In this document: in pieces, positions 24,301 through 35,600 of the stretch
Layout of the letters: each line of letters starts with the position of its first letter
Numbering within the stretch: the stretch's first letter is position 1
NCBI GenBank assembly: GCA_031213475.1
Contig: JARUPZ010000018.1
Location: 6,051,680-6,115,679 of the forward strand
Origin: Nereocystis luetkeana
Lineage: Eukaryota; Sar; Phaeophyceae; Laminariales; Laminariaceae
Direction: 5' to 3'
Length of the DNA: 64,000 nucleotides
Made by a program: the position numbers and the translations under genes
Notes under the pieces: model-generated
The model's input: only the letters and a program-made list of their open reading frames with translations
Told to the model about the DNA's origin: nothing
The model's database searches: none

Positions 24301-27300
24301 TTTGCTCTCAGTCTCTCCGTGCACGAAAGGAATAAAACTTCTCTTCGTCTATCTCCAAGCAAACAACACACGTGAGTACCTACGAGTACCGGCGAAATAG
24401 CCAAACCTGTCTCGGGATACAAAGTGTCCCGATCTTGATCTTAACACTCACTTAAGGAGCCCCCTATTGCCTCACCCAAAACTAAATAGAGCCTGCGGCA
24501 GGCTCAACCCGTTCAACACTCCCATGGCCTGCGGTAAGTAAGCGTATTGATGACAACAAATGGGTATTGTACCGCAAAGTTCCTCGGTTAATGGATCTCT
24601 GTTCCCGTGACAAAAAACTGCTAAACACTGCTGCTTCTATCGTAGCACCCGAAGGTAGGGTTGGGGGGGGGGCACTCACACCGTCCCCCCCTTTCCCCGC
24701 CCGCCTCTTCTTTTTGTGTCGCCGTTCTCTTCGACACGGGAAAAGGTGATCAGCTACTTCTCGCCAGATTGGCACGAGACCGCTGCGTTCGATGCGACTA
24801 CGGATGTCGAGACGCAGACGCTGCGGGAGATCCGTTGCTGCTTCAACAGCGAGCAGTGCGACCTGGGAAAACGACAGCAAGAGGCTGTTGACTGCTCTCA
24901 GTACACCACCGAGACGTCCGACGAACGCGCGCTACTAGGCGCAGAGCTTTTTGTGGTGAGGAACAAGCTACGATGGAGGTCGTTTCGCCGCAGTGCGTTT
25001 TCACTCGGGGTTGGGGGGGGGGCGTACTCATTTGTTGCTTGCCTTAGTCATTTGACCATTGACCACGCATCTCTTTCGAGACTGAAGGGGCGGGGGGCGG
25101 GGGTACTCAAAATCATGCATGGCCGTAGTCGTATGTTCATAGGGTCATTTGACAACAGTTCGTGTTCACCTCGTGGAGGGCGGAGGGCGGGTGGACGGGG
25201 GGAGGGGGGGGGGGTACCCATGTCGTGCATGGCCGTAGTCGTTTGTATGTCCATGGACCCTCGCATCCCTACAATGCCGGGACGGAGCACGTCGGGTTTT
25301 CGCCGACCGGGCAGAGGTTGCTTGCACCAAGCGCGAAGCGCCGTGAGGTTGTAGGGCGAGTCGCAGGAAATGAGACCTGCATCCTACAAAAAACCACCTG
25401 TGAGCGGGGGGGGGGGGGGGGGTACAGGAAGTGCTGCTCCACGTAGCGCACTGCGCGCGCAGTGGGCGTAGCTTACACGTATTGACAAATATCGCAGGGA
25501 AAGGTGTCAGTGTCTACTAGTAGCGACTAGACTTCGCGTTACCGCAGATCTCGTGCATTCAAGGCGGTCGCTGTGTCTCCCGGTCGATGCGCACGAGGCC
25601 ATCAGAGGCACCACTCCCGCAATAGATGCCTGCAATACTTGTCAGAAGCAGCGCGTAGGAGCGCACACCGAAGGAAAGCGTCTCGACAAATTGCCCCGGC
25701 ATGTCGCAATGCCGGAGATCCAATATCTCGCTTGTTCTCTCGTAACCCGTTGAAGCACGAAACGGTCAGCGGACGCATGATGCGGTGGGGGTGCAGTGCA
25801 CCTGCAAATAAATGTGCTATACCACTAAAAAGAAGAAGAAGCTGGCTTTTAGGAAACAAATGCCCGCTCAATTAACACCCGATGAGAAACGCCACGGCCT
25901 AGGCCTGTCACGAAAGTCATTTGTACTCACGAAACGGTGTTGGATAGGAGGCTTGCTGCGGTAGGGGATAGGGGGTAGCACTTTATTTTTGCCTCGTGAG
26001 GCAATAGTTATGGCTGACTGACCGGGCTCCTTAACCCTCTCAGAACTGCGGTCCCGTTTCGCAGAAAAACACACTCCAATTCCAAGTATTTTGTCCCCCA
26101 AAACGGGACTGCAGTTCTAAACGGGTTGTCCCGATATCGTTGGGACATCAATGCGTCGTGTTTTTTCACTGTTTATTGGTGACACGCCTATTGTGATGGG
26201 CTCTGGGATTGTTTGTCGGGATCAGGTTTAGCTGCTACCCCTCTCGAAGCACGTGTCATAGTACCGTCAGTTTGAGAAATGCCCCATCAAATGTCGGACA
26301 TACATTTTAGGCCAAAGAGCGCTGCCTGCATCGTAGTAGAATGCACCAGCGCCAAAAATTCTATCGTAGTAGAATGCGTCAGCGCCCAGCCTGCGCGCGT
26401 CGCCGCCAAACCGAGCCACACCTGAAAACCTTTTCTTTTCGTCCGCTCTCAAGGAGCTCTCACAAGAAAGCAAGCGCACACGTGTATTCGCCGAAATTCC
26501 ATCCAAAATTGGCATTCCCCACCACCACCCACGACCCTGACCCCACGACCCCGACCACATCAACCGCAAATTGTCCAGAAGTTGTCCTTCCGACCTACCA
26601 CCCGCGATCGCCGCAGCTGTTGGCAGGACTGGTGTCTTTGGCAAGGTCTGTCTACCGAACGGGGCAGGGGATGGTGCTGGAGGGGTGGGAGTACATCATT
26701 CCACTTTCTTTGCGAAAGAGACGGCCCAAGATTTTTATGGCCGACGATCCCACACCGGGCGCAATGAACAAGCTTTTCACCTTGGACTGTGACCTGAGGC
26801 GAGAACCCGGTGGTGTTTTATGTTTTGCTGCGCGCGCGGGGGGGAGGGGGATGGGGGGGGGGGTTCTCATGTCGTGCATGGCCTTAGTCGTATGACCATA
26901 TGCCCTCGCGTCCCTGCGATACCGAGACGGCGCACGTCGGGTTTTCACTTACCAGACGGGCGTTGCTTGCCCCAAGCGCGAAGCCCCGTGAGGTGTTGGT
27001 CGAGTTGCATGAAGGGGGGGCTGCATCCTATAGAGAATCGCTAGCGAGGCGGACATGCAATGGATGACAGCTTCGAAGGAATCCGCGGGGGGTAGGGGTG
27101 AGGGGGGGGTAGTATTATCGTGCTTATTTTGGGTGGGGAACCGATCAGAGACCTGGTTCAAAGGGCTCAGGTATTTCTTGCTATGAGTCCTTGGTTTCCT
27201 AGAGAACAAGGTCTCCCTAGTAATGCGTACCAGTCTTCCGTTTCCTTGTCTAATTTCCTACGGATTTACTGGTCTTCCAAGGCAATACCAGAACGCTACG

Positions 27301-30300
27301 GGTAACCCTCAGCAAGGTAGCTGTGTGACGGAGTGGGGCTGTAACGATTGCATTAGGCAAAAGGAAACATTAAAACGAAGGCACTTCGTTGTTGGCCATT
27401 CTTGGCGATGTTCCTACAAGACATGTTCAATCGCAGAAATAAAAATGGTGGACGTGGTTGGCGATCCGATGACATAATCCATGTGCTCCTGTTCGCCCCG
27501 ACGAACTAACCCCCCCCCCCCCCCCCTGCCCCAACTGGTCATCGCCAGGTGGCGGTTTCGTTTTATCGCGCTCGTCGGCGTACCGCTTTTGATATGCTGG
27601 CTGTACTGCGCCACGCTCTTGCGCAATTTCTTTCTGGTGGAGGATTTGACGCTCCTCCCGGACATAGCTCCTACCATCGTCAAACTCAAGGTAAGTTGGT
27701 AGAATCGTGAGAAAACCATGGAGTCCGTGGTCTGCGCAGTCTGATACATGATCGACCCGCGAGGTCGCGCCGCTAGTGGTAAGAGTTTGGGCCACGCGCA
27801 GGGTTCTTTCCACGACAGCGTTGCGTATAAGAACATTTTTCCTAAAAAATGTGGCGGTATGATATGGCCCAGACGATTGGCAACAAGCCGATGTTTGGGC
27901 ACGACAACAGCTTCCTTTTAATGCGGTACATCTCTCCTCTCACAAAAAAATGCCAATACTGTACCACTGCGCATACAGCAGTGTGTGGTCGAAAGTGCAC
28001 GTGCCTACCGGTCCCTCCATGTTGTATATGCCCTTACCGACCAAACACAGCAACGACAGTCAGTACTGCCTGCCAGCTCTCGATTGAAAACAGTTCGCTG
28101 TGACATTCGAAGGCAAAAATCACAGACCGCATGCTGCCGTCGTCGCCTACCCACCCTCCACGCCGACGACAACACTAAAGGTACACATCTCGGGTCTGTT
28201 CCTTCTGGCGACCTTCCTCGACGTACATTCGGCGTTTCTCTTGGCGAGGGACGTTGTCTGTGTGCTGCCCGTCTGGGTGCCGAAGGTAGACGTCGATCTG
28301 CGCCCCTCCGCCGGTTGGCTGCGAATCGGGTCGCGGCAAATCCCGCTCAAGGACATCAAGGTAAGGGGAGTGTATTCATATAGTGTATTGCCGTAGTTGT
28401 GCGGGCATAGACCGGAGGGGGCGGGGGGGCATAGTAGCACCTGATACCGCACAACCCTTCTGCCGTACGAGTAGCGTTCGAGGGTTTCCAGGGCAAGGTG
28501 GGATGTTTTCGGCGTTCGGTCTTCTAGTCGGTTGCCCGTGAAGCGGGTCGCGGTAGCATCCCGCTCAAAGACATCGGGGCGAGGAGGGGACTGCACTAGA
28601 TGGCGCACGATCCTACTGTACGAGTATCGTTCGAGAGTTTTCATGAGAAGGAGAGTTCTTGGGGGGCGTGCGCGTGCTCCGCTTACTCACGAGACCCGCA
28701 GACCTCCGGAAATGACCAACGCATGACCAGACCACCATTGGTGGAGCTGTGCACTCAAATATCATGCCTTTCAGACCTAAACGGCCGTTGTTATTGATGG
28801 TTCAGGGAAAACATTTCCCGAGCTATTGTATGGCCCCGTTCGCCCGCCCGCCCGCCCCGATGTTCAGGACACCGAAATGGTCAGCAAATGCTTCTGCTTG
28901 TGGCTCGCCGCGGGGTACGTCACCGGCGTGCTGCCGTGGTGCCTGACCGCCCTCATCATCAAGTATAGCTACATCCCTTACTCCGTGGCTCGATACGTTA
29001 CCGTTTCGATGGGCTCTGTGCTGCTGTTGCGGGCGTGGCTCGGGCCGGAGTGGGTCATAAAGCTGGCGTACTCGTTGCGGTGGTTGCTGACGAGCAACAT
29101 ATACAGGCGGGACGACATCGGCAACGCTTTCGCCGCAGGTGGGTTTTCAAAAGTGAAAACGGCAAGCCTTGCAATGCACAGCGTACCAACAACAAGAACG
29201 TCTTCTCAACAGTTTGGTGAGCAGCGTCAATCCGCGTTTTTTCGTTGGAAAACCTTTCGTATGTTTCCAATTTAACCAACATTAAGTACAACTTCGATTT
29301 TATGTGAGATTCTGGACGGATCACTGCAGACCATGATCGCCGCACCCTACAAGAACATGCCTCCCTCACATCTTCAGGTGCTCCCAACGAACGTTCCACA
29401 CTAAATAGCCCCCCCCCCCCCCCCCGCCGCGTCAACCCGGCTCTTGGCGTTCAAACAGAGAAGACAAAACCGCTTGTGATTTACAGCGCAGTATTTGGCA
29501 CGCTCTTGACCATGGGGGTCATGCAGCTGTTCAACACTCGATCCTTCGCTCTCGCCGCGGGAGTTGCTTTGGGCGTCTTTGCTTTTTACGGGCTGGGTCT
29601 GTCCGTCGTGCAGGGGCTACCCATAACGCCACTGTTTAGGCTCACCACCCTCAGCAGGTGCGAGGGTAGAAAGCCGGGGCGCAGGGAGGGGGGGGGGGTG
29701 TACTCGATAGGAGATATGTACTCGATCTCATGCATGGCCGTAGTCGTATGGCCATAGACTCTCACATCCCTACAATCTCGGGACGGAGCATGTCGGGTTT
29801 TCACCGACAGGCAGACATTGCTTGGCGTAGGGGGGGGGGTATTTATTTGCGACTTCAATAGTCATTTGACTACTGACCTCACATCCCTTCCGAGGGGGGG
29901 CGTACTCATTTGTTGCTTGCCTCAGTCATTTGGTCATTGACCACGCATCTCTTTCGAGACGGACCGGGGGGAAGAGGGGGGCATCTCCACGCTCTGAACG
30001 TTTTTCCAGGTTTGACGTCGACAGCGTGTACCTCGAGGGATGAAGCGACTTTATCTTCGCAAATTGAATTTTCCGTAGGTTAGAGGGTATCGGCAGAGTG
30101 TTTGTTCTGCTTATAGACGGAAAATATCCAGCAGATGGGGGAGGGAAGCTCTTCGACGGGGAAAACGATTCGCCGAAAGACAGCGTGACCATGAGATCCA
30201 GCGTACGCATGAGTGTCGACTTCTGATTCGTACGCGAAACTCGCTCCCCTCCATCGTGCGGACAAAGGCGAACTGCTGCTTCTTTACCTCGCGCCACCTT

Positions 30301-31024
30301 TTTTTTTCAGGGGCCGTCGATCAAATTCCGCCCATTGAGATTGTTTTCGCGTCGACCCCATCGACTCACCTATTGGGGAGAAACTTTCGTCCCCCCTGAG
30401 TTTTTTCTAGGAACATGCTTCCTACCGTTCCCGCGTGAATATGCCGACACGCGAGCTACGGCATGGGTTTTACCATCGTAGGAGGGCTTGGCAATTGCAC
30501 ACACTGATTATACTCGCATGCGCCCCCGCCCCGCCCCCGAGGCAGCACTCTTGCCGCCATGGTGTTCACTAAATATTGCCCTTCCCGGCCAGCCTTCGAT
30601 GACTTTGCACTACGTGCAATGTTTTTCGTCCAACCGAAACATTTCCTCCCGAGAACAGTTGACCATAAGATTAGTTGTGGGCATCTTTTCCCTTACAGGT
30701 CTTCCCACCAAACTTTTACTCCTGCCCGGTCTTGGATGACGTCACACGATATCCATCCGATGTTTGTTTTCGACCAATCAAATTATTTCTTCTCTAGAAA
30801 ACTGTTGAGCAATGGGAAAACTTTGGACAACTTTTCCCTTTGTTTTCTATCCTGATTTGGACAGGGGCGTGTTGATCCGGGTGCATCATCAAGTGCTCTG
30901 CCCATGTGAGCGCCACTTCGAGCACTGCGGGAGCATGCACAGCCGGGACGAGCTCATCTGTGTGTTCGTCCGGGACACGTTGACCTTCTCAGAGATGCTT
31001 CGAGGGGACGACACCATCGAGTAG
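18394..31024 (+). CDS. polytopic membrane protein with two zinc-finger-like modules and a reelin-type domain, 11 exons
   Basis: Exons: 18394-19059, 19726-19991, 21391-21562, 22568-22675, 24746-24955, 26668-26798, 27549-27690, 28181-28360, 28868-29138, 29492-29657 and 30865-31024. They join in frame to about 823 residues. Residues 1-120 hold two modules of the form CxxC-x8-CC-x3-YCxxCY-x4-G-xCPxC (CGVCMEDGKLRSCC and ECRSCLRQGFARKCC starts), which are RING-like but very short. A membrane segment follows (FVPVLIGYAATVLVSLAVLA), then a Cys-rich linker. Exons 2-4 match a reelin subrepeat: FELW, ARWDHVINGELS, CGVGDG, MMFSGANYREVETLDLEM, VYIYYSLDSGETWETL, VRFKWKQENFENALEFWALD. Exons 7-10 carry about five to seven hydrophobic segments. 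A cytosolic finger, extracellular reelin domain and membrane bundle is the inferred topology; function is unknown. An extra micro-exon near 30010 is possible. Exon 6 uses a GC donor. Confidence 0.8.
19578..19725 (+). repeat. AAAC microsatellite abutting the exon 2 acceptor
   Basis: A tract dominated by AAAC/CAAACAAA units fills the last ~145 bp of intron 1 of the reelin-like gene and ends in AACAG. It leaves no pyrimidine tract before the acceptor at 19725/19726. Confidence 0.8.
21283..21360 (-). repeat. head fragment of the G-tract repeat upstream of exon 3
   Basis: The core CATGCACGGCCGTAGTCGTA is present on the minus strand and bracketed by C runs on the plus strand (21283-21300 and 21340-21360). 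It lies 30 bp before the exon 3 acceptor of the reelin-like gene, so the C run can serve as part of the pyrimidine tract. Confidence 0.65.
22696..23129 (+). repeat. near-full-length G-tract dispersed repeat in intron 4
   Basis: The G tract starts 20 bp after the donor of exon 4 and is followed by ATACTCGATAGGAGAGATGT, the conserved CATGCATGGCC body, a distal part matching positions 25-180 in reverse, and a terminal A-run (about 23121-23129). Together with the copy at 1-468 it defines the complete unit. Confidence 0.8.
25086..25405 (+). repeat. tandem partial copies of the G-tract repeat in intron 5
   Basis: One short head lies at 25086-25140 (GGGGGTACTCAAAATCATGC) and a longer copy at about 25195-25405, both oriented away from exon 5. 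A related module, GCGTACTCATTTGTTGCTTG, precedes them at 25020-25085 and recurs at 29895-29965 and, inverted, near 39095. Confidence 0.7.
26031..26128. mobile_element. ~95-bp TTAA-type MITE in intron 5
   Basis: The left end is TTAACCCTCTCAGAACTGCG and the right end GACTGCAGTTCTAAACGGGT. The GTCCCGTTT and AAAACGGGAC segments of the family are present. The right TTAA is degraded. Confidence 0.7.
26838..27095 (+). repeat. G-tract dispersed repeat in intron 6
   Basis: A G-rich tract starts about 40 bp after the inferred GC donor of exon 6 and leads into TTCTCATGTCGTGCATGGCC and the conserved body as far as GGATGACAGCTTCGAAGGAA. Confidence 0.7.
29688..29825 (+). repeat. G-tract dispersed repeat in intron 10, short copy
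   Basis: The G tract lies about 30 bp after the exon 10 donor, followed by TGTACTCGATAGGAGATATG and the conserved body. It stops at the CAGGCAGACATTGCTTGG position, so it is truncated at the end opposite the G tract. Confidence 0.75.
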
Positions 31025-32638
31025 ACCGTGATACCCGTCGGCCGTTACCGCGGCTTTGAGCAGGCAGGGGGGGAAGGGGTGGGTTGTTTCGGACCGAAAT
31101 AACTCCGAGAGTGCCTCTATTCGATGCTGTCCAGATCAACCAACTCTGCACCCCCCCTTCCCACCACCCTTTTCTAGATTAATCTGACCGATGTTTACCT
31201 GCGAGTGTCTTCGGTGCGATGCTGTTCTGATACTTGCCTTGTAGGGGTAGCACCTATTATTTCTGAGGATCTATACTAAAAGTAAGTCATTAGTACTATT
31301 CGTTAGTCATTAGTACTATTATTACGGGCGGCCATAGTAAATAGGACCTATGGTACACACAAAAAACATTATATATAGCTACTTTTACCTCCAATATTCG
31401 ATCCTATTTACTATGGTCCCCCGTAATAGTAAGTAACTTCAAACCCGACGAACAATCAATCCCATGGCCTACGAGGTATACACCGAAAATACTGTAAACA
31501 CACAAACGGCCTTAAGATATGCCTCGCTGGGTTGGGTAGTTCCAACTGAGTTGAGAAGAAAGCCCCAAGAGTCAGAAATATTGCCTCATAAGGAAAAAAA
31601 GTGCTAACCCGTTTCTTAGCGCGCGTCCCGCGTCTACAAGTAGTTTGAGCTTCGTTCGTGTACTGCCCACTTGGCGCTTGACAGTGAAAGAGGGCCTTCA
31701 GACGCAAATAGAGCAGACTTAGATATTTCCGAGTGGGAATTCGAGCACCACGCCGTGTTTTCTACGCATAGAGTCTCATTCATGCAAGTGGCGTTTGGAG
31801 CGACGATGGTGCGCGATTTCTCGCGGGTGGCTTGCTGCGCCTGCCACGACTGCACTACGATGCACATGCAGCAGACTACATGCATGCATGGAATACGCAT
31901 ACACGCCTTTTGGAACGAAATTGGGCCCGGGGGGGAAACCACAATCCGAACCTTCGATGCAGAATTGAGGGATATACAGTAAGGCCACCAGTTCGAGAGC
32001 TCCTCGCGCAGGCCCATGAATACATTGGCTACGTCTCAACAAGCCCAACAAAAAGCAGCATCCAGCATTCAACATAGAGTAGAGCAAAGGTTTTAGCTTG
32101 GCGATGACAAACCATGTAGCGCGTCGTAGGGCTTCACGTCGCTTCGGCCACTTATTTGTTGACGTCGGCGAGCTGAGTTCTTCATTGCTCGCGACCGCCC
32201 TGCCTATAGCCCTCACCGTTCCCCGGACCCCGACAGCACGGCACGGCCGTCTCCGTAGAGTAACCACGCACAACTCCCACCCCGAACATACGGAGAAACA
32301 ACGCCGCGGATATATCATAACCTCTCGAACACCTCACAGCTCTGCTCGCACCTGGGGAGGGTGTGACCGAAACGTCTTCATTGCGAACAAAAATCGATCA
32401 CAGCGATACCTGGCATAATTAGTATACACCAGGTTTCGCACGTCTCTGGACATCACGCCCACAACTAAAAAACTAAACACCTATAAACAACACTGCTGAA
32501 CACCGAAAAGAGGTGCGTTCTTAAAGTACCTCCCCGCTCCAAAGCTATGCACATCACTCAGTCCGCTGAAATTCCACGTTCTGTTTGCGCGGAAATGAGA
32601 ACAAAAGGACGCAGCGTGAAAAACACTAGATCGTGGCG
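31025..32638. other. spacer between two convergent genes
   Basis: It separates the 3' ends of the reelin-like gene and the kinesin gene. It contains a MITE at 31321-31427 next to a short direct repeat (GTCATTAGTACTATT twice at 31288-31320). No coding sequence is recognised, and no polyadenylation signal could be assigned with confidence. Confidence 0.5.
31321..31427. mobile_element. ~110-bp MITE, ATTACGGGGG family
   Basis: Inverted ends ATTACGGGCGGCCATAGTAA and TTACTATGGTCCCCCGTAAT enclose an AT-rich spacer. Three other copies are at 43740-43846, 54662-54768 and 63535-63641. TA duplication is possible but not proven. Confidence 0.8.
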
Positions 32639-35600
32639 CTAAGCCGCAGAACGCGCAACGCTGCTGGACGATCGAGTCGTTTTCCTAGACTCGTTGCTGC
32701 TGCTGCTCGACCCTACTCTGTCCACACGCGACGGCTGTAATTGCCCCTCTCGTGATTTTACCGGGCCCGAAGTTGAGACTCTCCGAAACTCCCCCGGCCC
32801 TGCACCCGCCCCGCCCCGTATCTCCCCCTCGAGGTGCTTCACTCTGGCGCGCAGATTAGCGTTTTCGCGTTTGAGAGCAATCATCTCCTTTGATCTAGCG
32901 TCCATGTGTACGATCATCTTGTTCTTAACCTGCGTGTTCGGAGCGTTTCGGGTGCAGGGGCGGGGTAGGTGGGAGGGAGAGATTGAGCGCGGGTGTGCGC
33001 GGGGCGTGGAGAGGGAGACACTCAATAATCGGTTCGTTTCCGCAATAATCTGTAGTGCCACTCGTTGAGCAGGCCTTCACGGGGCCAGCGGAAGCGAAAG
33101 GCACGAAAGTCCGGATGTTAACAACAACCACCATGAATGATACCTGGGAGTCGCGGGACGGAGATCAGACGATCAGCAAGCGTGCGCGAGTGACGCACGT
33201 CGAGGGGTGCTTTTTCCGCGTCTACGAAACATCCGTAGCGCGGAAAACCAGCGGCGGTAGGCTTGTTTCTTCCCCGCTCACCTGAGCTAGAACCTACCTA
33301 CCCTGAAATTGTCTGCCGCTCAATACCAGCAGCGCACACCGAACTCTTCACACAAAACGCCCCCGGCTTCGATTCGAACAGTGTCAAGGTCAAATTGGGG
33401 GGGGGGATCTAGTATCGAGTCTCGCAAAGAGGTGAAAGGGAAAGGTGACGTCGCTTCGCGTACCTTCTTAAGGCGTTCGGCGAAACGGAGGGTGCTGAGA
33501 GTTTCGGGCTCGCTGGCCTCTATCGGGCTGACGTTGCAGCACACGACCGTGTATGCGGTGCCGCCGAGCGAGTCCTGTTCCACAAGCGAGGGATCGAAGG
33601 AGTCATCATGAGGGCAAAGGGATGCCGCAGGAACGGGAGGGGGGGACAGGGTACACACGACATCTAGGATAGCGGACCGGTCCAACAATGAGAGAGTGGT
33701 AAGGCCCACCATCAGTGAACATCCCCCTTCTCACCAGCAGTCAGCCCACACCCCACCCTTACGCCACCACCAAAACCATACAGCAGACAGGCCGACGGGC
33801 GGTACGAATCTCTCGTTCCGGACAGCCTTAGTCGGGCTGCACGTGCGGGTGCCACGGAAAGGGTCGCTCGCGCCGAACGACCCAAAAAAACGCGATGGAC
33901 GCTGAACCATGCCACCACGTTAAACCAATCTTCACCCTCGACTAACATGCTATATGCAGCATCTGTTGGAAAATACACCGCTCCGCCCATCAGAGAGGGG
34001 CGAATATTCTTTTTTGGTCTCAGTTGTCCGATTGACCAAATTTCATGCAGGATATGAACAAGAGGACGAGCACTCAAATGCACAACTTGAGCGAGAGGAT
34101 CGAGGTGAAAGCGTGTCCGCGGTCCAGAGCAACGACGACCCGACTAATCGCGACTCGCACGACACCACTCCTGAAACAACAAATGGGTCGCAGCACCTGC
34201 AGCAGTCTCGTGAGCTTGCTATCTCGATACGGTACGTGCGCGCCGCCTCCAGACGTGAGCGCCTTGATCACGTTGCCGAGAGCGCTGAGGCTTTTGTTGA
34301 TCTGAGCTCCCTCCTGCGTACGTGTTTCATTGCATATGGTCGCACCGAGAGGGCAAACCGGGAGGGCCACGGAAGAGTGTTCCGTTATCTTCGCGTCGTG
34401 AAAACGCCGGTGAAAGAACACGCGTCTTTTGCAATGATCACAAATTCGCGCAAAACGTCCCACCACCTCAGGAACACCGGTGTTGCCGCCGCGCCTACGA
34501 AGACCACTGTTAACCGCGCGGAGGCGAGGGCGTGGAACAATCGCAGGGTTTTCCCACGCTCGCTCTTGCGAGCAAGGAACAGTACACGCGGATGCTCCGC
34601 TGTCCCCTCCCGAGCCTGAGCGATGTCCCCATGCGCTTCGCCGCATCCCTCCCGCCCTCAGGACTGCTCCCCCTTCCCAATCTCTTCCGCACCTTCAGCC
34701 TGTGGCCAGCTGCGCCAGTAGACTTCGCTCTTTCGGACCCCGCCAAGTCGACGAGGCTGATTTTGGAGACGATGAGACCGACGCCCGCTGCCGTCTGTCC
34801 CTCGCCACCAACAGGGCTTTGCGTGATGCACAGCGTCAGGACGGCATGCGAACGGCTGGACGCGGCGTTCATCTGTCCCCCGAGGAAGGAAGGAAGAAAG
34901 GAAGGAAGGAAGGAAGTGAGGTGACATTGCGCAGACGGGCATGGGTGGATCACTTTCTCTGGAACAACACCAGCCGCGGTAGTCGGGAGAACGGTAGGGA
35001 CGTATGTAACAAAGGACCGGGAAATCCACCGACGAGGTTTGAGTTGGGGTTGCCGACGAACGGGTTGCGCCATCGCATCGTCGTGGAAGACCCGCTGGAT
35101 ACCTTCGGCGAGTGGTATCTCCAGTGTCGTGTATTCCAACTGTCAACTGCCGAATAGGATAGCCGATATTGTGGCAATGATCGTGCTGCCACGAAAGCGG
35201 ATGGCGGACCTAGGTGAAACACAGCACGAGGAAGCCCAGACCGAAGAGCGAGGGGATTGCCCCGGTCGGATTCCAGCAGCCATCGCACGGCGCAGCTCCA
35301 CACACTGGCAATAGGCAGAAGCTTCCACGATGTCGGCGATCCAAACGAGTGTGGGCGCCAACGAGAAACAACGACGCCCACCCCCGTCCCCTAATCTCTC
35401 GAGCGCAATACACCGGAGCAAGCACCACAGTTACAGCTCATCAAGGCGAAATATGCCGAAAGCACTCTCTCTCCGGCACGGGCACACTGCACATTACACT
35501 ACCTAACCACCCCACCTGTGTCTCCCCTTTCGTGCGAGCGCTGGACCCTTGCGCCAAGAGCTCCAGCACGGCGGCCTCGGTGTCTACCCTGTGGGCGGTC

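Noticed and set aside
25560-25760. Extra exon of the reelin-like gene between 24955 and 26668
   Set aside because: The acceptor-like CCGCAG is followed by an in-frame stop in phase 0, and exons 5 and 6 already join in phase 0.
28600-28700. Coding exon in the stretch after exon 8
   Set aside because: Open frames here are Arg-rich with no hydrophobic or family pattern. The stretch contains duplicated intronic sequence (TCGTTCGAGRGTTTYCA occurs twice near 28465 and 28628).
30010-30040. Micro-exon encoding FDVDSVYLE between exons 10 and 11
   Set aside because: The acceptor and phase fit exon 10, but no convincing donor leads to the final exon. Direct joining of 29657 to 30865 keeps the frame, so it is left as an alternative only.
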